A stretch of DNA of 64,000 bases, from positions 1 through 64,000 of the forward strand of contig JABUFC010000013.1 in assembly GCA_013314715.1 (NCBI GenBank), written 5' to 3'. This stretch comes from Bacteroidales bacterium. GTDB lineage: Bacteria; Bacteroidota; Bacteroidia; Bacteroidales; GWA2-32-17. The position numbers and the translations under genes are program-made. The notes under the pieces were generated by a model. It was not told where the DNA came from, searched no databases, and saw only the letters and a program-made list of their open reading frames with translations. The first letter of the stretch is position 1. Every line of letters begins with the position of its first letter. Below are positions 1-8,369 of the stretch, piece by piece.

Positions 1-137
1 AGTTACACATTGCTTCTTTTTTATCATTTAGATTGTTCTAATGTAATAGATAAAAAGCAATACAAATAATTAAAATAAATTTGAAATTTTTATCACAATA
101 AACGAGTACGTTTTTTAGTTTTGCAAAGGGATCATAG

Positions 138-167
138 TTGTAAATTAAATAATTATGTGTACCTTTG
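138..167 (+). promoter_or_regulatory. Promoter of the DEAD-box helicase gene
   Basis: A perfect Bacteroidota -7 box, TACCTTTG, lies at 160-167. A -33 TTG lies at 138-140, 19 bases upstream, the usual distance. Transcription would start near 173 and leave a leader of about 80 bases before the ATG at 255. Confidence 0.6.
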
Positions 168-202
168 TATCGAAATTGGCGGTTTTTTGATTTTGCTCTT
201 TG

Positions 203-241
203 CCGGTGCGCTTAATATGCAGGATCGGGATTACGCGCCGG
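203..241 (+). promoter_or_regulatory. Structured GC-rich 5' leader hairpin of the helicase mRNA
   Basis: CCGGTGCG at 203-210 pairs with CGCGCCGG at 234-241: eight pairs with one G-U, closing a 23-base loop. The stem is GC-rich in an otherwise very AT-rich intergenic region and ends 13 bases before the ATG. DEAD-box helicase genes are often cold-induced and regulated through their leaders; that this hairpin acts so is inference. Confidence 0.45.
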
Positions 242-254
242 AAATTATTATTAC

Positions 255-1964
255 ATGAATACATTTAAAGAAACAGGTCTGCTTCCTGAGCTATTAAAAG
301 CAGTTAAAGCATTAAATTTTGAAATTCCAATGCCCGTTCAACAACGAGTTATTCCCGAAATTTTAAACAACGACCGCGACATGGTTGCGTTAGCACAAAC
401 AGGAACAGGAAAAACGGCTGCCTTTGGCTTACCGCTTATCCATCGTCTTAATTTTGTTCAAAACGACCCGCAGGTTATTATTTTAAGCCCAACCCGTGAG
501 CTTTGCACACAAATCGCAAAAGACTTGGAAGGCTACGGACAATTTTTAGCCAATTTTTCAGTGCTTGCCGTATATGGTGGTTCCAGCATCGAAAATCAAA
601 TTCGGGCGCTAAAAAATGGCGTTCATATCATTGTTGCTACGCCAGGACGCATGAACGACCTAATACGCAGAAAAAAAGTTAATCTTAGCAACATTAACAC
701 CATTGTCCTTGATGAAGCAGATGAAATGCTCAACATGGGATTTTCTGAAGATTTGAATACCATTTTAAATCTTATTCCTCAACCTCGCAGAGTTTTGCTT
801 TTTTCGGCTACTATGCCTAACGAAATCGCTAATATCGCATCGAGATATATGCACGATCCTATTGAAATTACTGTTGGTACAAGAAATGCCGGAACAGAAA
901 ACGTTAAACATCATTATTACGTTGTAAATGCAAAAGATCGTTATCTGGCGTTAAAAAGAATAGTTGATTTTTATCCCGATATTTATGGTATTATCTTTTG
1001 CCGAACAAGACAAGAAACCGCAGAAGTAGCCGAAAAACTCATGAAAGATGGCTACAATGCCGATGCACTTCATGGCGATTTATCGCAAGCACAACGCGAT
1101 TATGTGATGAATAAGTTTAGAAACAAAAATTTGCAAATGCTGGTTGCTACAGATGTTGCTGCTCGCGGATTAGATGTTGATAATCTTAGCCATATCATTA
1201 ATTACAACCTTCCTGACGATAACGAAATTTATACGCATCGCAGTGGTAGAACGGGTAGGGCATATCAAAGCGGAATATCCATTTCTATTGTACACTCACG
1301 CGAACAACATCGTATTCATCAGTTAGAAAACATCATTAAGCAAAAATTTGAACACAAAAGCGTTCCCAGTGGTGTAGATATTTGCAAAAAACAACTCTAT
1401 CACCTCATTCAAAAAATGGAAAATGTTGAAGTAAACGAAAGTGAGATCAATCCTTTTATTCCTGAAGTGTTAAAGAAAACAGAACATTTAGAAAAAGAAG
1501 AAGTGATTAAACGCTTTCTATCGCTTGAATTTAATCGCTTTTTAGAATACTATAAGAATGCCCCGGATTTAAATGTTCATGAACATAAACGTGGTGAAGA
1601 CAGAGACCGTAACTTTGACGAACGGCGATCCGGTAATGGTTTTACAGCTCTTCGTATTTCTGTTGGAACAATGGATGGTTTAACGGTTCCAAAACTTATA
1701 GGTATGGTTAACGATTTTTCGAAAAATCGAAAAATAAAAATAGGTAAGGCAAATATTAATTCAATATTTACCATTTTTGAAGTCGAAAGTGCTTCTGTTG
1801 ATGAAGTTTTAAACAGCCTTCAAGGTAAAGTATATGCAGGTCGTGATTTGGCAATTAAAATAGCATCAAACCGAGATCAACCAAATAACAAGCGAAAAAG
1901 ATTTAACGAAAAAAAATCAAAACCTAATTTAAGTAATAAAAATTATAGGACTAATAAATACTAA
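255..1964 (+). CDS. deaD: DEAD-box ATP-dependent RNA helicase (DeaD/DbpA type)
   Basis: Unwinds structured RNA, probably during ribosome assembly and at low temperature. Helicase core motifs are in order: the Q-motif region near residues 22-30, Walker A AQTGTGKT at 47-54, PTREL near 80, DEAD at 153-156, SAT near 182, and the C-terminal domain with ARGLDV and HRSGRTGR. After a charged linker (about 395-460) comes a DbpA-type RNA-binding fold (about 465-540), starting at GFTALRISVG. The last 30 residues are Lys/Asn-rich, a common basic tail. At 569 aa it is normal for bacterial DeaD/CsdA proteins. It stands alone behind its own promoter and structured leader. deaD is given by family; csdA or dbpA are possible alternatives. 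Confidence 0.93.
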   Translation: MNTFKETGLLPELLKAVKALNFEIPMPVQQRVIPEILNNDRDMVALAQTGTGKTAAFGLPLIHRLNFVQNDPQVIILSPTRELCTQIAKDLEGYGQFLANFSVLAVYGGSSIENQIRALKNGVHIIVATPGRMNDLIRRKKVNLSNINTIVLDEADEMLNMGFSEDLNTILNLIPQPRRVLLFSATMPNEIANIASRYMHDPIEITVGTRNAGTENVKHHYYVVNAKDRYLALKRIVDFYPDIYGIIFCRTRQETAEVAEKLMKDGYNADALHGDLSQAQRDYVMNKFRNKNLQMLVATDVAARGLDVDNLSHIINYNLPDDNEIYTHRSGRTGRAYQSGISISIVHSREQHRIHQLENIIKQKFEHKSVPSGVDICKKQLYHLIQKMENVEVNESEINPFIPEVLKKTEHLEKEEVIKRFLSLEFNRFLEYYKNAPDLNVHEHKRGEDRDRNFDERRSGNGFTALRISVGTMDGLTVPKLIGMVNDFSKNRKIKIGKANINSIFTIFEVESASVDEVLNSLQGKVYAGRDLAIKIASNRDQPNNKRKRFNEKKSKPNLSNKNYRTNKY

Positions 1965-2024
1965 TGAGTTGAGTAATTATTATTTATTCTTACAAGCCCA
2001 AATTCTGAACTCTTGGTTAATATT

Positions 2025-2086
2025 TTTGTTTTTCATTTTTTTTTTCTAAGTTTGTAACCCTTATTCTGCAATAAGCGTAATAAGGG
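2025..2086 (+). promoter_or_regulatory. Promoter and leader hairpin of the chaperone-usher-like locus
   Basis: A TTTG at 2025-2028 and a -7 box TAAGTTTG at 2047-2054 are separated by 18 bases. Directly downstream, CCCTTATT at 2058-2065 and AATAAGGG at 2079-2086 form a perfect 8-bp inverted repeat around a 13-base loop. Depending on the exact start it lies in the 5' untranslated region or overlaps the start site. The ATG follows at 2102. It could be an mRNA hairpin or a protein-binding site. Confidence 0.5.
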
Positions 2087-2101
2087 CAAAAATAACAAAC
2101 A

Positions 2102-2965
2102 ATGAAAAGAATAATTTTCCTACTTTCAATAAGTTTTTGTTTAAATTTATTGAACGCACAAAATGACAGTATTCGTTCTCAACGTCCTATTATTCCTGAT
2201 TCTGCTTTTAAAGATATGGGTGTATCAGTCTCCCCTTCGAGCTTTCATTTAAATATTACCCCTGGTAAATCAGTAGTAAAAGAAATCAAGGTTAAAAATG
2301 ATACTAAAAAAACGACTAAATTTAATGTTGGCTTTAATGACTTTGAAATGAGTAACCTAGGCAAGCCGATAACACCTACACAAAAAGAGTGTAAGTATTG
2401 TTTATCGCGTTATATAAGTGCTAGCCCTTCATATTTTGAGTTAAAACCAGGCGATGAGGTAAAGGTAAAGTTAAATATTGCCATTCCAGATAGTGATGAT
2501 GCTTATCGTGCTTTATGGACAATTGTAACAATAGATCAGGTGGTCGATCGTCCGCCTTTAGATTTAGAGCCACATCCTAACCGTCTTTCTATGGGAGTGA
2601 TTCCTTCTATTGGATTTGGAGTTTATGTTTATCAAAATCCTCCTAATGTTAAAATAAATAAAATTAATATTGAAAAATTTCAATATACCGAAAAAGATGG
2701 GAAAAGGTATTTCGATTTAAAAGTTAAAAATATAGGAGATGGTATTAGTTATTGTAGTTCATATGTGTCACTTACTAATTTAAATACTGGCGAACAAAAA
2801 AAAGTAAACGTAAAAAATTTCACCATTTTACCCCAGTTTATTAGAGATTTTAAAATAGATTTACCTACGAATTTGTTGCCAGGCAAATATTCGGCAGTTG
2901 GAGTTGTTGATTTTGGAAACGAAGAAGAAATGATAGCTGCTCAAGCTGATTTTGAAATCAAATAA
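2102..2965 (+). CDS. PapD-like periplasmic chaperone of a putative fimbrial locus
   Basis: A 287-aa secreted protein with a signal peptide (MKRIIFLLSISFCLNLLNAQ). Two Ig-like beta domains follow, about residues 38-150 and 180-287. The first begins with VSVSPSSFHLNITPGKS and later has SPSYFELKPGDEVKVKL. This is the pattern of periplasmic pilus chaperones and of DUF916-type proteins: an N-terminal edge strand, then a P-x-x-F-x-L-x-P-G strand. A CKYC pair near residue 98 could form a disulfide. It is first in a run of four same-strand genes ending in an usher-like barrel, which supports a role in holding unfolded subunits. The fold is my reading of the pattern; no family match was run. Other periplasmic Ig-fold proteins could look similar. 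Confidence 0.6.
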   Translation: MKRIIFLLSISFCLNLLNAQNDSIRSQRPIIPDSAFKDMGVSVSPSSFHLNITPGKSVVKEIKVKNDTKKTTKFNVGFNDFEMSNLGKPITPTQKECKYCLSRYISASPSYFELKPGDEVKVKLNIAIPDSDDAYRALWTIVTIDQVVDRPPLDLEPHPNRLSMGVIPSIGFGVYVYQNPPNVKINKINIEKFQYTEKDGKRYFDLKVKNIGDGISYCSSYVSLTNLNTGEQKKVNVKNFTILPQFIRDFKIDLPTNLLPGKYSAVGVVDFGNEEEMIAAQADFEIK

Positions 2966-3067
2966 TAAAAAATTGAAACATTTTGTAAAATATTAAAGTA
3001 TAAAAGCATAGTTTAACCCTAAAATTAATGAAAAAAATAATAGTTATAGAAAATAAAAACGATATAG

Positions 3068-3129
3068 TTCAATGGAATGTGAAGCACATGCCATTGAAAA
3101 GCGTTACAACTACGCTTAGTATAGTTGTA
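3068..3129 (+). other. Two tandem hairpins between the chaperone and first subunit genes
   Basis: Hairpin one (3068-3098): TTCAATGG and CCATTGAA enclose ATGTG and CACAT around a 3-base loop, 13 pairs with one A/G mismatch. Hairpin two (3105-3129): TACAACTA and TAGTTGTA, 8 pairs with a 9-base loop. Neither is followed by a T-run, so they are unlikely to be simple terminators. They sit in the 227-base gap before the abundant-looking subunit gene and may mark mRNA processing or protect the subunit message. Confidence 0.5.
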
Positions 3130-3192
3130 AAAACAATATTTATTAAATTTTTTAATTTAAAATCACTTAATGTTTAACTAAATTTTTTATCT

Positions 3193-3966
3193 ATGAAAAA
3201 AGTTTTTGGATTAATGGTAGGCATGTTCCTACTTTCTGGTTTAACATTCGGCCAGTTAATTGACGAAAAGAATGTAACCGTTACCATGGATTTGCAACCA
3301 GTTTTGCAACTCCACATGACAACCCCTGATCAAATTGATTTCACTTTTGATGAAATCAAAGATTACTATGGTGGTATTATTAAGTATGCTGCTACTATTT
3401 TAAAAGTTTCTTCTTCTGTTAGCTGGGATTTATATGCTGTAGGTACTTCACAAGGTGGTCAGTTTTGGGATCAACAAGTTAGTTACAGCAATGGTGGTGG
3501 TGCTAATTCAATTGCAAATATTCCGTTAAGTGCCCTTGAATTACATCAGTATGAACCTAACCAATATGATGTTAACGCTACTGGTACACAAACAGACTAC
3601 AGTGCTACATTTGCTCCTGCACAGACTTTAGCAGTTGGAGTAAATAGCATTTATTACAGTGCTACTCCTTACACTATTCCCGGGGCTGATCAAAAATACA
3701 TTCAAGGTCATAATGGTACTATTGCTGGTCAAGATGGTGCACCTGGTGGTAGTTATTTATCTTCTATTGCTCCTTCTGGAACATTTAGCGATTATTATTT
3801 CACTATTGACTATCGTATTTTACCTGGTTTGCCAGCCATTTTCCCAAATGCAGGGTTAAATGATGGTACTGCTGAAGACATTGTTTCGGTTAATGGTGTT
3901 AGCACTTATGCAGAACCAGGTGTTTATACTATGAATGTTAAATATATCTTATTAGAAGATCAATAG
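3193..3966 (+). CDS. Secreted fimbrial-subunit-like protein, paralogue 1
   Basis: 257 aa with a signal peptide ending LTFGQ near residue 21. No Por/T9SS C-terminal sorting domain is present. It shares three landmarks with the next gene: IDFTFDEIKDYYGGI (IDFTFSDMQKYISGI there), FTIDYRILPG (FNIDYRIIPG) and a C-terminal PGVYTMNVKYILLE (PGVYQITIHFCLEE). The two are therefore paralogous beta-rich secreted proteins. The position between a PapD-like chaperone and an usher-like barrel suggests a polymerising subunit. It is followed at once by a strong terminator and preceded by two hairpins, as would suit the most abundant product. I recognise no named family, and the pilin role is inference. Confidence 0.6.
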   Translation: MKKVFGLMVGMFLLSGLTFGQLIDEKNVTVTMDLQPVLQLHMTTPDQIDFTFDEIKDYYGGIIKYAATILKVSSSVSWDLYAVGTSQGGQFWDQQVSYSNGGGANSIANIPLSALELHQYEPNQYDVNATGTQTDYSATFAPAQTLAVGVNSIYYSATPYTIPGADQKYIQGHNGTIAGQDGAPGGSYLSSIAPSGTFSDYYFTIDYRILPGLPAIFPNAGLNDGTAEDIVSVNGVSTYAEPGVYTMNVKYILLEDQ

Positions 3967-3980
3967 TATTTCTTTTTAAT

Positions 3981-4019
3981 AAAGGGTTATTCTTTTTGGA
4001 ATAACCCTTTATTTTTTTG
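3981..4019 (+). terminator. Intrinsic terminator or attenuator inside the fimbria-like locus
   Basis: A perfect 12-bp stem (AAAGGGTTATTC at 3981-3992, GAATAACCCTTT at 3999-4010) with a 6-base loop is followed by ATTTTTTTG. It begins 14 bases after the stop of subunit 1 and ends only 3 bases before the ATG of subunit 2 at 4023. No promoter is evident in between, so read-through probably sets a lower level of subunit 2 and the usher. Confidence 0.8.
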
Positions 4020-4022
4020 TGT

Positions 4023-4661
4023 ATGAAAAAAATAATTTTCATAATATCACTAATTTTTGTGTCCAAAGTAATCGAAGCTCAGCTTTGTAACAATGTTACA
4101 ACAGCCAATTGTAGCGATGCTATTGCTGGAACTAGTCGATTTTATATGTCAACTTCTGGAAATATCGATTTCACTTTTTCCGATATGCAAAAATATATTT
4201 CGGGAATTACTTACAGTGGCTCTACTCAGCTTCGATTAAAGATAGATGAGATTGTTCCTGGTGCCTGCAAGTGGAAATTGATGATGTATATCGATAATAA
4301 TAATCACTTGCCGGCTAACGAATGGGAACCATTAGTTACATATGGAACCTCAGGAAATATTCCCGAACTAGATTTAATACAAGTTAAGGTATATAATGGT
4401 TGTGGTACTCCTTATCAAAATGGCGTTTATCAGATATTTGCAGGAAATACACAATACGATATTTTAGAAATAATACGCGATCCTCAGCCTTTACATCCAG
4501 CAGGTTCTTGCGATGGCACAGAAATTAATAGTGCCGGAAGTTATTTAACTGATTATAATGAATTTACTTTTAATATAGATTATAGAATAATTCCGGGATT
4601 TAGTCATCGCCCTGGAGTATATCAAATAACAATACATTTTTGTTTAGAAGAAGTTCCATAA
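4023..4661 (+). CDS. Secreted fimbrial-subunit-like protein, paralogue 2
   Basis: 212 aa starting at MKKIIFIISL; a TTG two codons upstream is also open but the ATG is preferred. The signal peptide ends near IEAQ. It is the shorter paralogue of the preceding gene, sharing the IDFTF...GI, NIDYRIIPG and C-terminal PGVYQITI motifs. It has more cysteines, including CNNVTTANC near the mature N-terminus and single ones in the body, so a disulfide-stabilised minor or tip subunit is conceivable. It is translated downstream of the terminator at 3981-4019, which would lower its expression relative to subunit 1. No T9SS sorting domain is visible. Function is inferred from context only. Confidence 0.6.
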   Translation: MKKIIFIISLIFVSKVIEAQLCNNVTTANCSDAIAGTSRFYMSTSGNIDFTFSDMQKYISGITYSGSTQLRLKIDEIVPGACKWKLMMYIDNNNHLPANEWEPLVTYGTSGNIPELDLIQVKVYNGCGTPYQNGVYQIFAGNTQYDILEIIRDPQPLHPAGSCDGTEINSAGSYLTDYNEFTFNIDYRIIPGFSHRPGVYQITIHFCLEEVP

Positions 4662-4687
4662 AAAAATCGGAATATAAAAATAAAAAG

Positions 4688-7600
4688 TTGAGGAAAACTC
4701 TAATAAATATAATTTTTTTAATTTATACTTGCGTTATATGGGCTCAGGAACCTATAAGCGATAGTATTACTGTTAAAAAAGATTCTTTGCCCTCTGTATC
4801 TGTACCCGATACCTCTCAAAATTTAATACCACCAACCACATCGACTATTAGCACTCCTGTTTTAAACCCTGAAAACTCTAATAAATTAGTTACCCGTTTT
4901 GCCAACCAAATAGTTGAATTTAAAAAGGGTGAACTTATTTCTAATGTTTTTATTGTTACAAATAATTTACCTAATGTTCAAAAATTTTATATAGATTTTA
5001 CTATACCTATAGAATGGAAAGTTATTGCGAAAAATCATACATTATATGAACTTCAACCAGGCGATAGCTTAATTATTCCAGTAAATATAATTCCCCGAGA
5101 AAGATTTAAAGGAAATACCCGTTTTATGTTTTATGCTTTTTTGTCTGACGAAAAGGGCAAAAATTTAGGCATGAATTTTTTTTATGGCTTAATAAAGAAA
5201 AATATTCGTTGGGCACTAACAGTGTCTGATAATAAAATATATATACCTAACAAAGTTGAATCAATACCCTTTACTATAGGTGTTGTTAATGAATCAACAG
5301 AAGAACAAGATATTTATTTAACAGCATCTTCGTTTAAGAAAAATATTTTAATTAAAGATTCAACAGACACTAAAGATGCATATTTTCCTATAACTGTAAC
5401 GTTGAAACCTTTTGGTGATACCTTGTTCAATTTTAATTTTCATCGCTTTAAAGAACCTCGAAATTTTCGATTGCTCGATATAGAAGACTATATACCATAT
5501 TCAACCGGTGAAGCAAAAAAATATAGATTAAATTTAAACAGTTATTCACCCAATCCTGCTGAAAATAAAAAATTTAGAACAGGGAATAAAATAGATTTTA
5601 TTGAATTATCCGACACATGGGAGGTTAATAAATATGGAGGCTTGGTAATACCTTTAATTTTTGACGCTAATATGTTTAATTTATTAGGTGATCAGCCCAT
5701 GATGACGGTTAATTTACGAGGTGAAACTTTTTTACGTGATAGCTCAATGCTTACTTATCAAACCCAATTAACTTATTTTTCAAACTATTTTACTACTGTA
5801 CCTTACGAAAATGCTCTATATAATTTGGGATATTATCATAAAAAGTTTTATATACAGTTTGGGAATGTTAGTTCGGGTTTAATAGGGACGTATCAAACCG
5901 GAAAAGGACTTAGAGGAGAATATTATTTTAATAGAAATCATCGTATTGGAGCATTTTATGTAGCTTCGCCGCAGTTATTTAAATTTATGCCTTCTATTTA
6001 TAGTTATGGTTTAAACCATTTTTATGAGAATAAAATAGTACGCGTAAATACTATTTTGGGTAGAAGTACAGATCAAATTCGTAATACAAATACTGAAATT
6101 GCAACAACCAATGCAAGTTTTAAATTTTTGAAAAGCCACTCATTTGGTATTCGATTGGGGGGTAGTCATTCGGTTCAAAACGATTCAAATTATACCCGTT
6201 TAGGTTATTTATTGGGTTTAAATTATTCGGGTAGCCCAATAAAAAAAATATGGGCACTTAATTTTAATGGGAATTATACTTCTCCATCGTTTGGTGTATT
6301 CTCGAATGAGCGAATAACAGTTAACTTAGGCAATCAGGTGACAATTAAGAAAAAATGGTTGCTTAAACAACAAAGCAATTTATATAGATATAAGCAAAAT
6401 TATTATGGCTTAAGTTACAGCAATTATTTTTTAAATAATCAACTTTTTATAAATAATGCAACACCACAATCAAACCTACTTTATAATCCGTATTTATTTT
6501 ATAATGTTAGTAGAATTTTAGATTTTACGGTTCATTCTCGAGGATTAGGTTTTAATGTAAGTAACTATAAGCTCGATAAAAATGTTCGTTATTTCTTTAA
6601 TATTCGTAGTGGGTATAATCAGGCGATGGACACTATTAACAAAAATTATTTTTTTACACAAGCAGCAGCATTTTTACAAATACGAACATGGTCGTTTTTA
6701 GTTCGTTACAATTTAGGCAATCTAAGTATGTCGAAACAATCGTTTTTTTACAATAGTGCAAAAAATCCTCAAAGTATAGGTTTGTCAACACGTTATCAAT
6801 ATCAGTTTAAAAATCCTTCTTTTGTATATCAACAGTTAGTTAGCTATTCGTATTCGAGTTTTAATGGGAATCAGTTTAATTTTACACCCGAAATAATGTA
6901 TTTTTCAAGAACAGGTTGGCGTTTTAGACTTTTTTCAGAAATAAATTTTTCTAAAAATAAAAAGAATAGTTTACCTGATTATTACTATTTCATGAATCAA
7001 GCCCCTAATGAAGAAATAAAAGAGCCACAATGGAATAGTAATTTTTATTTAGGTATGGGTGTGAGAAAAGAATTTGGAATTCCAATACCATTTGTAAAAC
7101 CTACTCATACGAGCATACAATTTAATGCTTTTTATGATACGAATGGAAACGGAAAGCATGAAGGCAATGAACCCAACTTAGAGAATGTTGTTGTTCGTCT
7201 TAATGGTTGGGAAGTTATGACGAATGAAAATGGGCTTTGCGGACTTAAAAATATTGCCATGGGAGCCTATCCATTGCAAGTTTTTTCTGTAATTGACTTA
7301 AAAGGATGGTTTCCTAATATCTCTGATACTTTAGTTGTAAACAAAAATACAAATAAAGTAAATATACCATTTGTTCGTGGGGTTAAAATTACAGGAAAAG
7401 TCTTTATTCAACGTGATCCCAATTCACCATCAGCAGATTTTAAATTAGATGTGTCGCGAATTAAAATTATTGCAAGTAATCATAAAACTTATACAGCTTT
7501 AACCGATAAAAATGGTTATTATGAACTTTATTTACCTGCAGGAAAATATATTTTAAGTATGGACGAAAGTATATTAGGCAAAAGACTCGAACTTATGCAG

Positions 7601-7726
7601 AATAATTTTGAACTCGAAATAAACGATAAGTTCGATAATTTGTTTATACCATTTTATATTGTTGAGAAGGCAAGAAAACTAAAAGTAATACGTTTTGATA
7701 GTAATGGGAATCGAATAGATGAATAG
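4688..7726 (+). CDS. Usher-like outer-membrane beta-barrel protein
   Basis: About 1,012 aa from a TTG start at 4688, which gives a clean signal peptide (MRKTLINIIFLIYTCVIWAQ). The frame is open to 4640 but that extension overlaps the previous gene. A Ser/Thr/Pro linker is followed by two Ig-like periplasmic domains (about 65-170 and 175-290). Next is a long stretch of alternating aromatic/polar beta strands (about 300-800), as in outer-membrane barrels. The end holds an SdrD-B-like domain with a calcium-loop-type DTNGNGKHEGNEP (about 805-895) and a carboxypeptidase-regulatory-like domain (about 900-985). Barrel plus small C-terminal beta domains recalls PapC/FimD ushers, and the segment NVSSGLIGTYQTGKGLRG resembles the usher barrel start. 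Placement after a chaperone and two subunits supports this. A generic large barrel is the alternative. Confidence 0.55.
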   Translation: MRKTLINIIFLIYTCVIWAQEPISDSITVKKDSLPSVSVPDTSQNLIPPTTSTISTPVLNPENSNKLVTRFANQIVEFKKGELISNVFIVTNNLPNVQKFYIDFTIPIEWKVIAKNHTLYELQPGDSLIIPVNIIPRERFKGNTRFMFYAFLSDEKGKNLGMNFFYGLIKKNIRWALTVSDNKIYIPNKVESIPFTIGVVNESTEEQDIYLTASSFKKNILIKDSTDTKDAYFPITVTLKPFGDTLFNFNFHRFKEPRNFRLLDIEDYIPYSTGEAKKYRLNLNSYSPNPAENKKFRTGNKIDFIELSDTWEVNKYGGLVIPLIFDANMFNLLGDQPMMTVNLRGETFLRDSSMLTYQTQLTYFSNYFTTVPYENALYNLGYYHKKFYIQFGNVSSGLIGTYQTGKGLRGEYYFNRNHRIGAFYVASPQLFKFMPSIYSYGLNHFYENKIVRVNTILGRSTDQIRNTNTEIATTNASFKFLKSHSFGIRLGGSHSVQNDSNYTRLGYLLGLNYSGSPIKKIWALNFNGNYTSPSFGVFSNERITVNLGNQVTIKKKWLLKQQSNLYRYKQNYYGLSYSNYFLNNQLFINNATPQSNLLYNPYLFYNVSRILDFTVHSRGLGFNVSNYKLDKNVRYFFNIRSGYNQAMDTINKNYFFTQAAAFLQIRTWSFLVRYNLGNLSMSKQSFFYNSAKNPQSIGLSTRYQYQFKNPSFVYQQLVSYSYSSFNGNQFNFTPEIMYFSRTGWRFRLFSEINFSKNKKNSLPDYYYFMNQAPNEEIKEPQWNSNFYLGMGVRKEFGIPIPFVKPTHTSIQFNAFYDTNGNGKHEGNEPNLENVVVRLNGWEVMTNENGLCGLKNIAMGAYPLQVFSVIDLKGWFPNISDTLVVNKNTNKVNIPFVRGVKITGKVFIQRDPNSPSADFKLDVSRIKIIASNHKTYTALTDKNGYYELYLPAGKYILSMDESILGKRLELMQNNFELEINDKFDNLFIPFYIVEKARKLKVIRFDSNGNRIDE

Positions 7727-7762
7727 TTTTATTTCAAATTCATGTGTTTAAAAATTTTATCT

Positions 7763-7770
7763 TATTTTTG
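7763..7770 (+). promoter_or_regulatory. -7 box of the efp promoter
   Basis: TATTTTTG matches TAnnTTTG and lies 22 bases before the efp ATG. The -33 element is weak. It would drive efp, the LpxD paralogue and the SpoIIE phosphatase, which are 7 bases apart and then overlapping. Confidence 0.5.
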
Positions 7771-7792
7771 CACCCATAAATGAAAATACATT

Positions 7793-8362
7793 ATGGCAAC
7801 AACAGCAGATTTTAAAAACGGTTTGTACATTATTTTTAATGGCGACATTTACACTATTGTTGAATTTCAACATGTTAAACCTGGCAAAGGAGGCGCTTTT
7901 GTTCGTACAAAGCTTAAAAATTTAAAAAATGGTCGCGTAATAGAAAACACATTTAATGCCGGTGTTAAGATAGATTTAGCTAATGTTGAACGTCGTGCAT
8001 ACCAATATCTTTACAACGATGATATGGGATATTATTTTATGCACAACGATACTTTTGAACAAATAAGCATACCAAAAGAAATGATTGACGAACCAGGCTT
8101 GTTAAAAGAAGGTTTACAAGTATATATTGCTTTCGATGTTGATACGGATAGCCCACTCACTTGCGAATTGCCTCCATCTGTTACTTTAGAAGTAGTATAT
8201 ACCGAACCTGGACTCAAAGGCGATACCGCATCGTCAACGGCTTTGAAACCAGCAAAATTAGAAACGGGCTTAGAAGTAAAAGTCCCATTGTTTATCAATA
8301 CCGGTGATGTTATAAAGGTAGATACACGCACACTTGATTATTTAGAGCGAGTAAAAAAATAA
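7793..8362 (+). CDS. efp: Translation elongation factor P
   Basis: Binds between the P and E sites and relieves ribosome stalling at polyproline. 189 aa with the usual three beta-barrel domains: KOW-like (about 1-65), central OB (about 67-128) and C-terminal OB (about 130-187). The tip loop reads KPGKGG with Lys32 at the position modified by EpmA-type systems. The C-terminal signature is seen around NTGDVIKVDTRTLDYLERV. First gene of a likely three-gene unit. No anomaly. Confidence 0.97.
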   Translation: MATTADFKNGLYIIFNGDIYTIVEFQHVKPGKGGAFVRTKLKNLKNGRVIENTFNAGVKIDLANVERRAYQYLYNDDMGYYFMHNDTFEQISIPKEMIDEPGLLKEGLQVYIAFDVDTDSPLTCELPPSVTLEVVYTEPGLKGDTASSTALKPAKLETGLEVKVPLFINTGDVIKVDTRTLDYLERVKK

Positions 8363-8369
8363 ATATTTT

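Noticed and set aside
114-130. Third MITE end near the window start
   Set aside because: TTTTGCAAAGG matches 11 bases of the inverted repeat, but the sequence around it is not related to the element's interior, and the motif resembles ordinary promoter sequence.
3028-3177. 49-codon frame between the chaperone and subunit 1
   Set aside because: Begins with a plausible ATG, but it runs straight through two strong hairpins, has no recognisable features and no promoter of its own.
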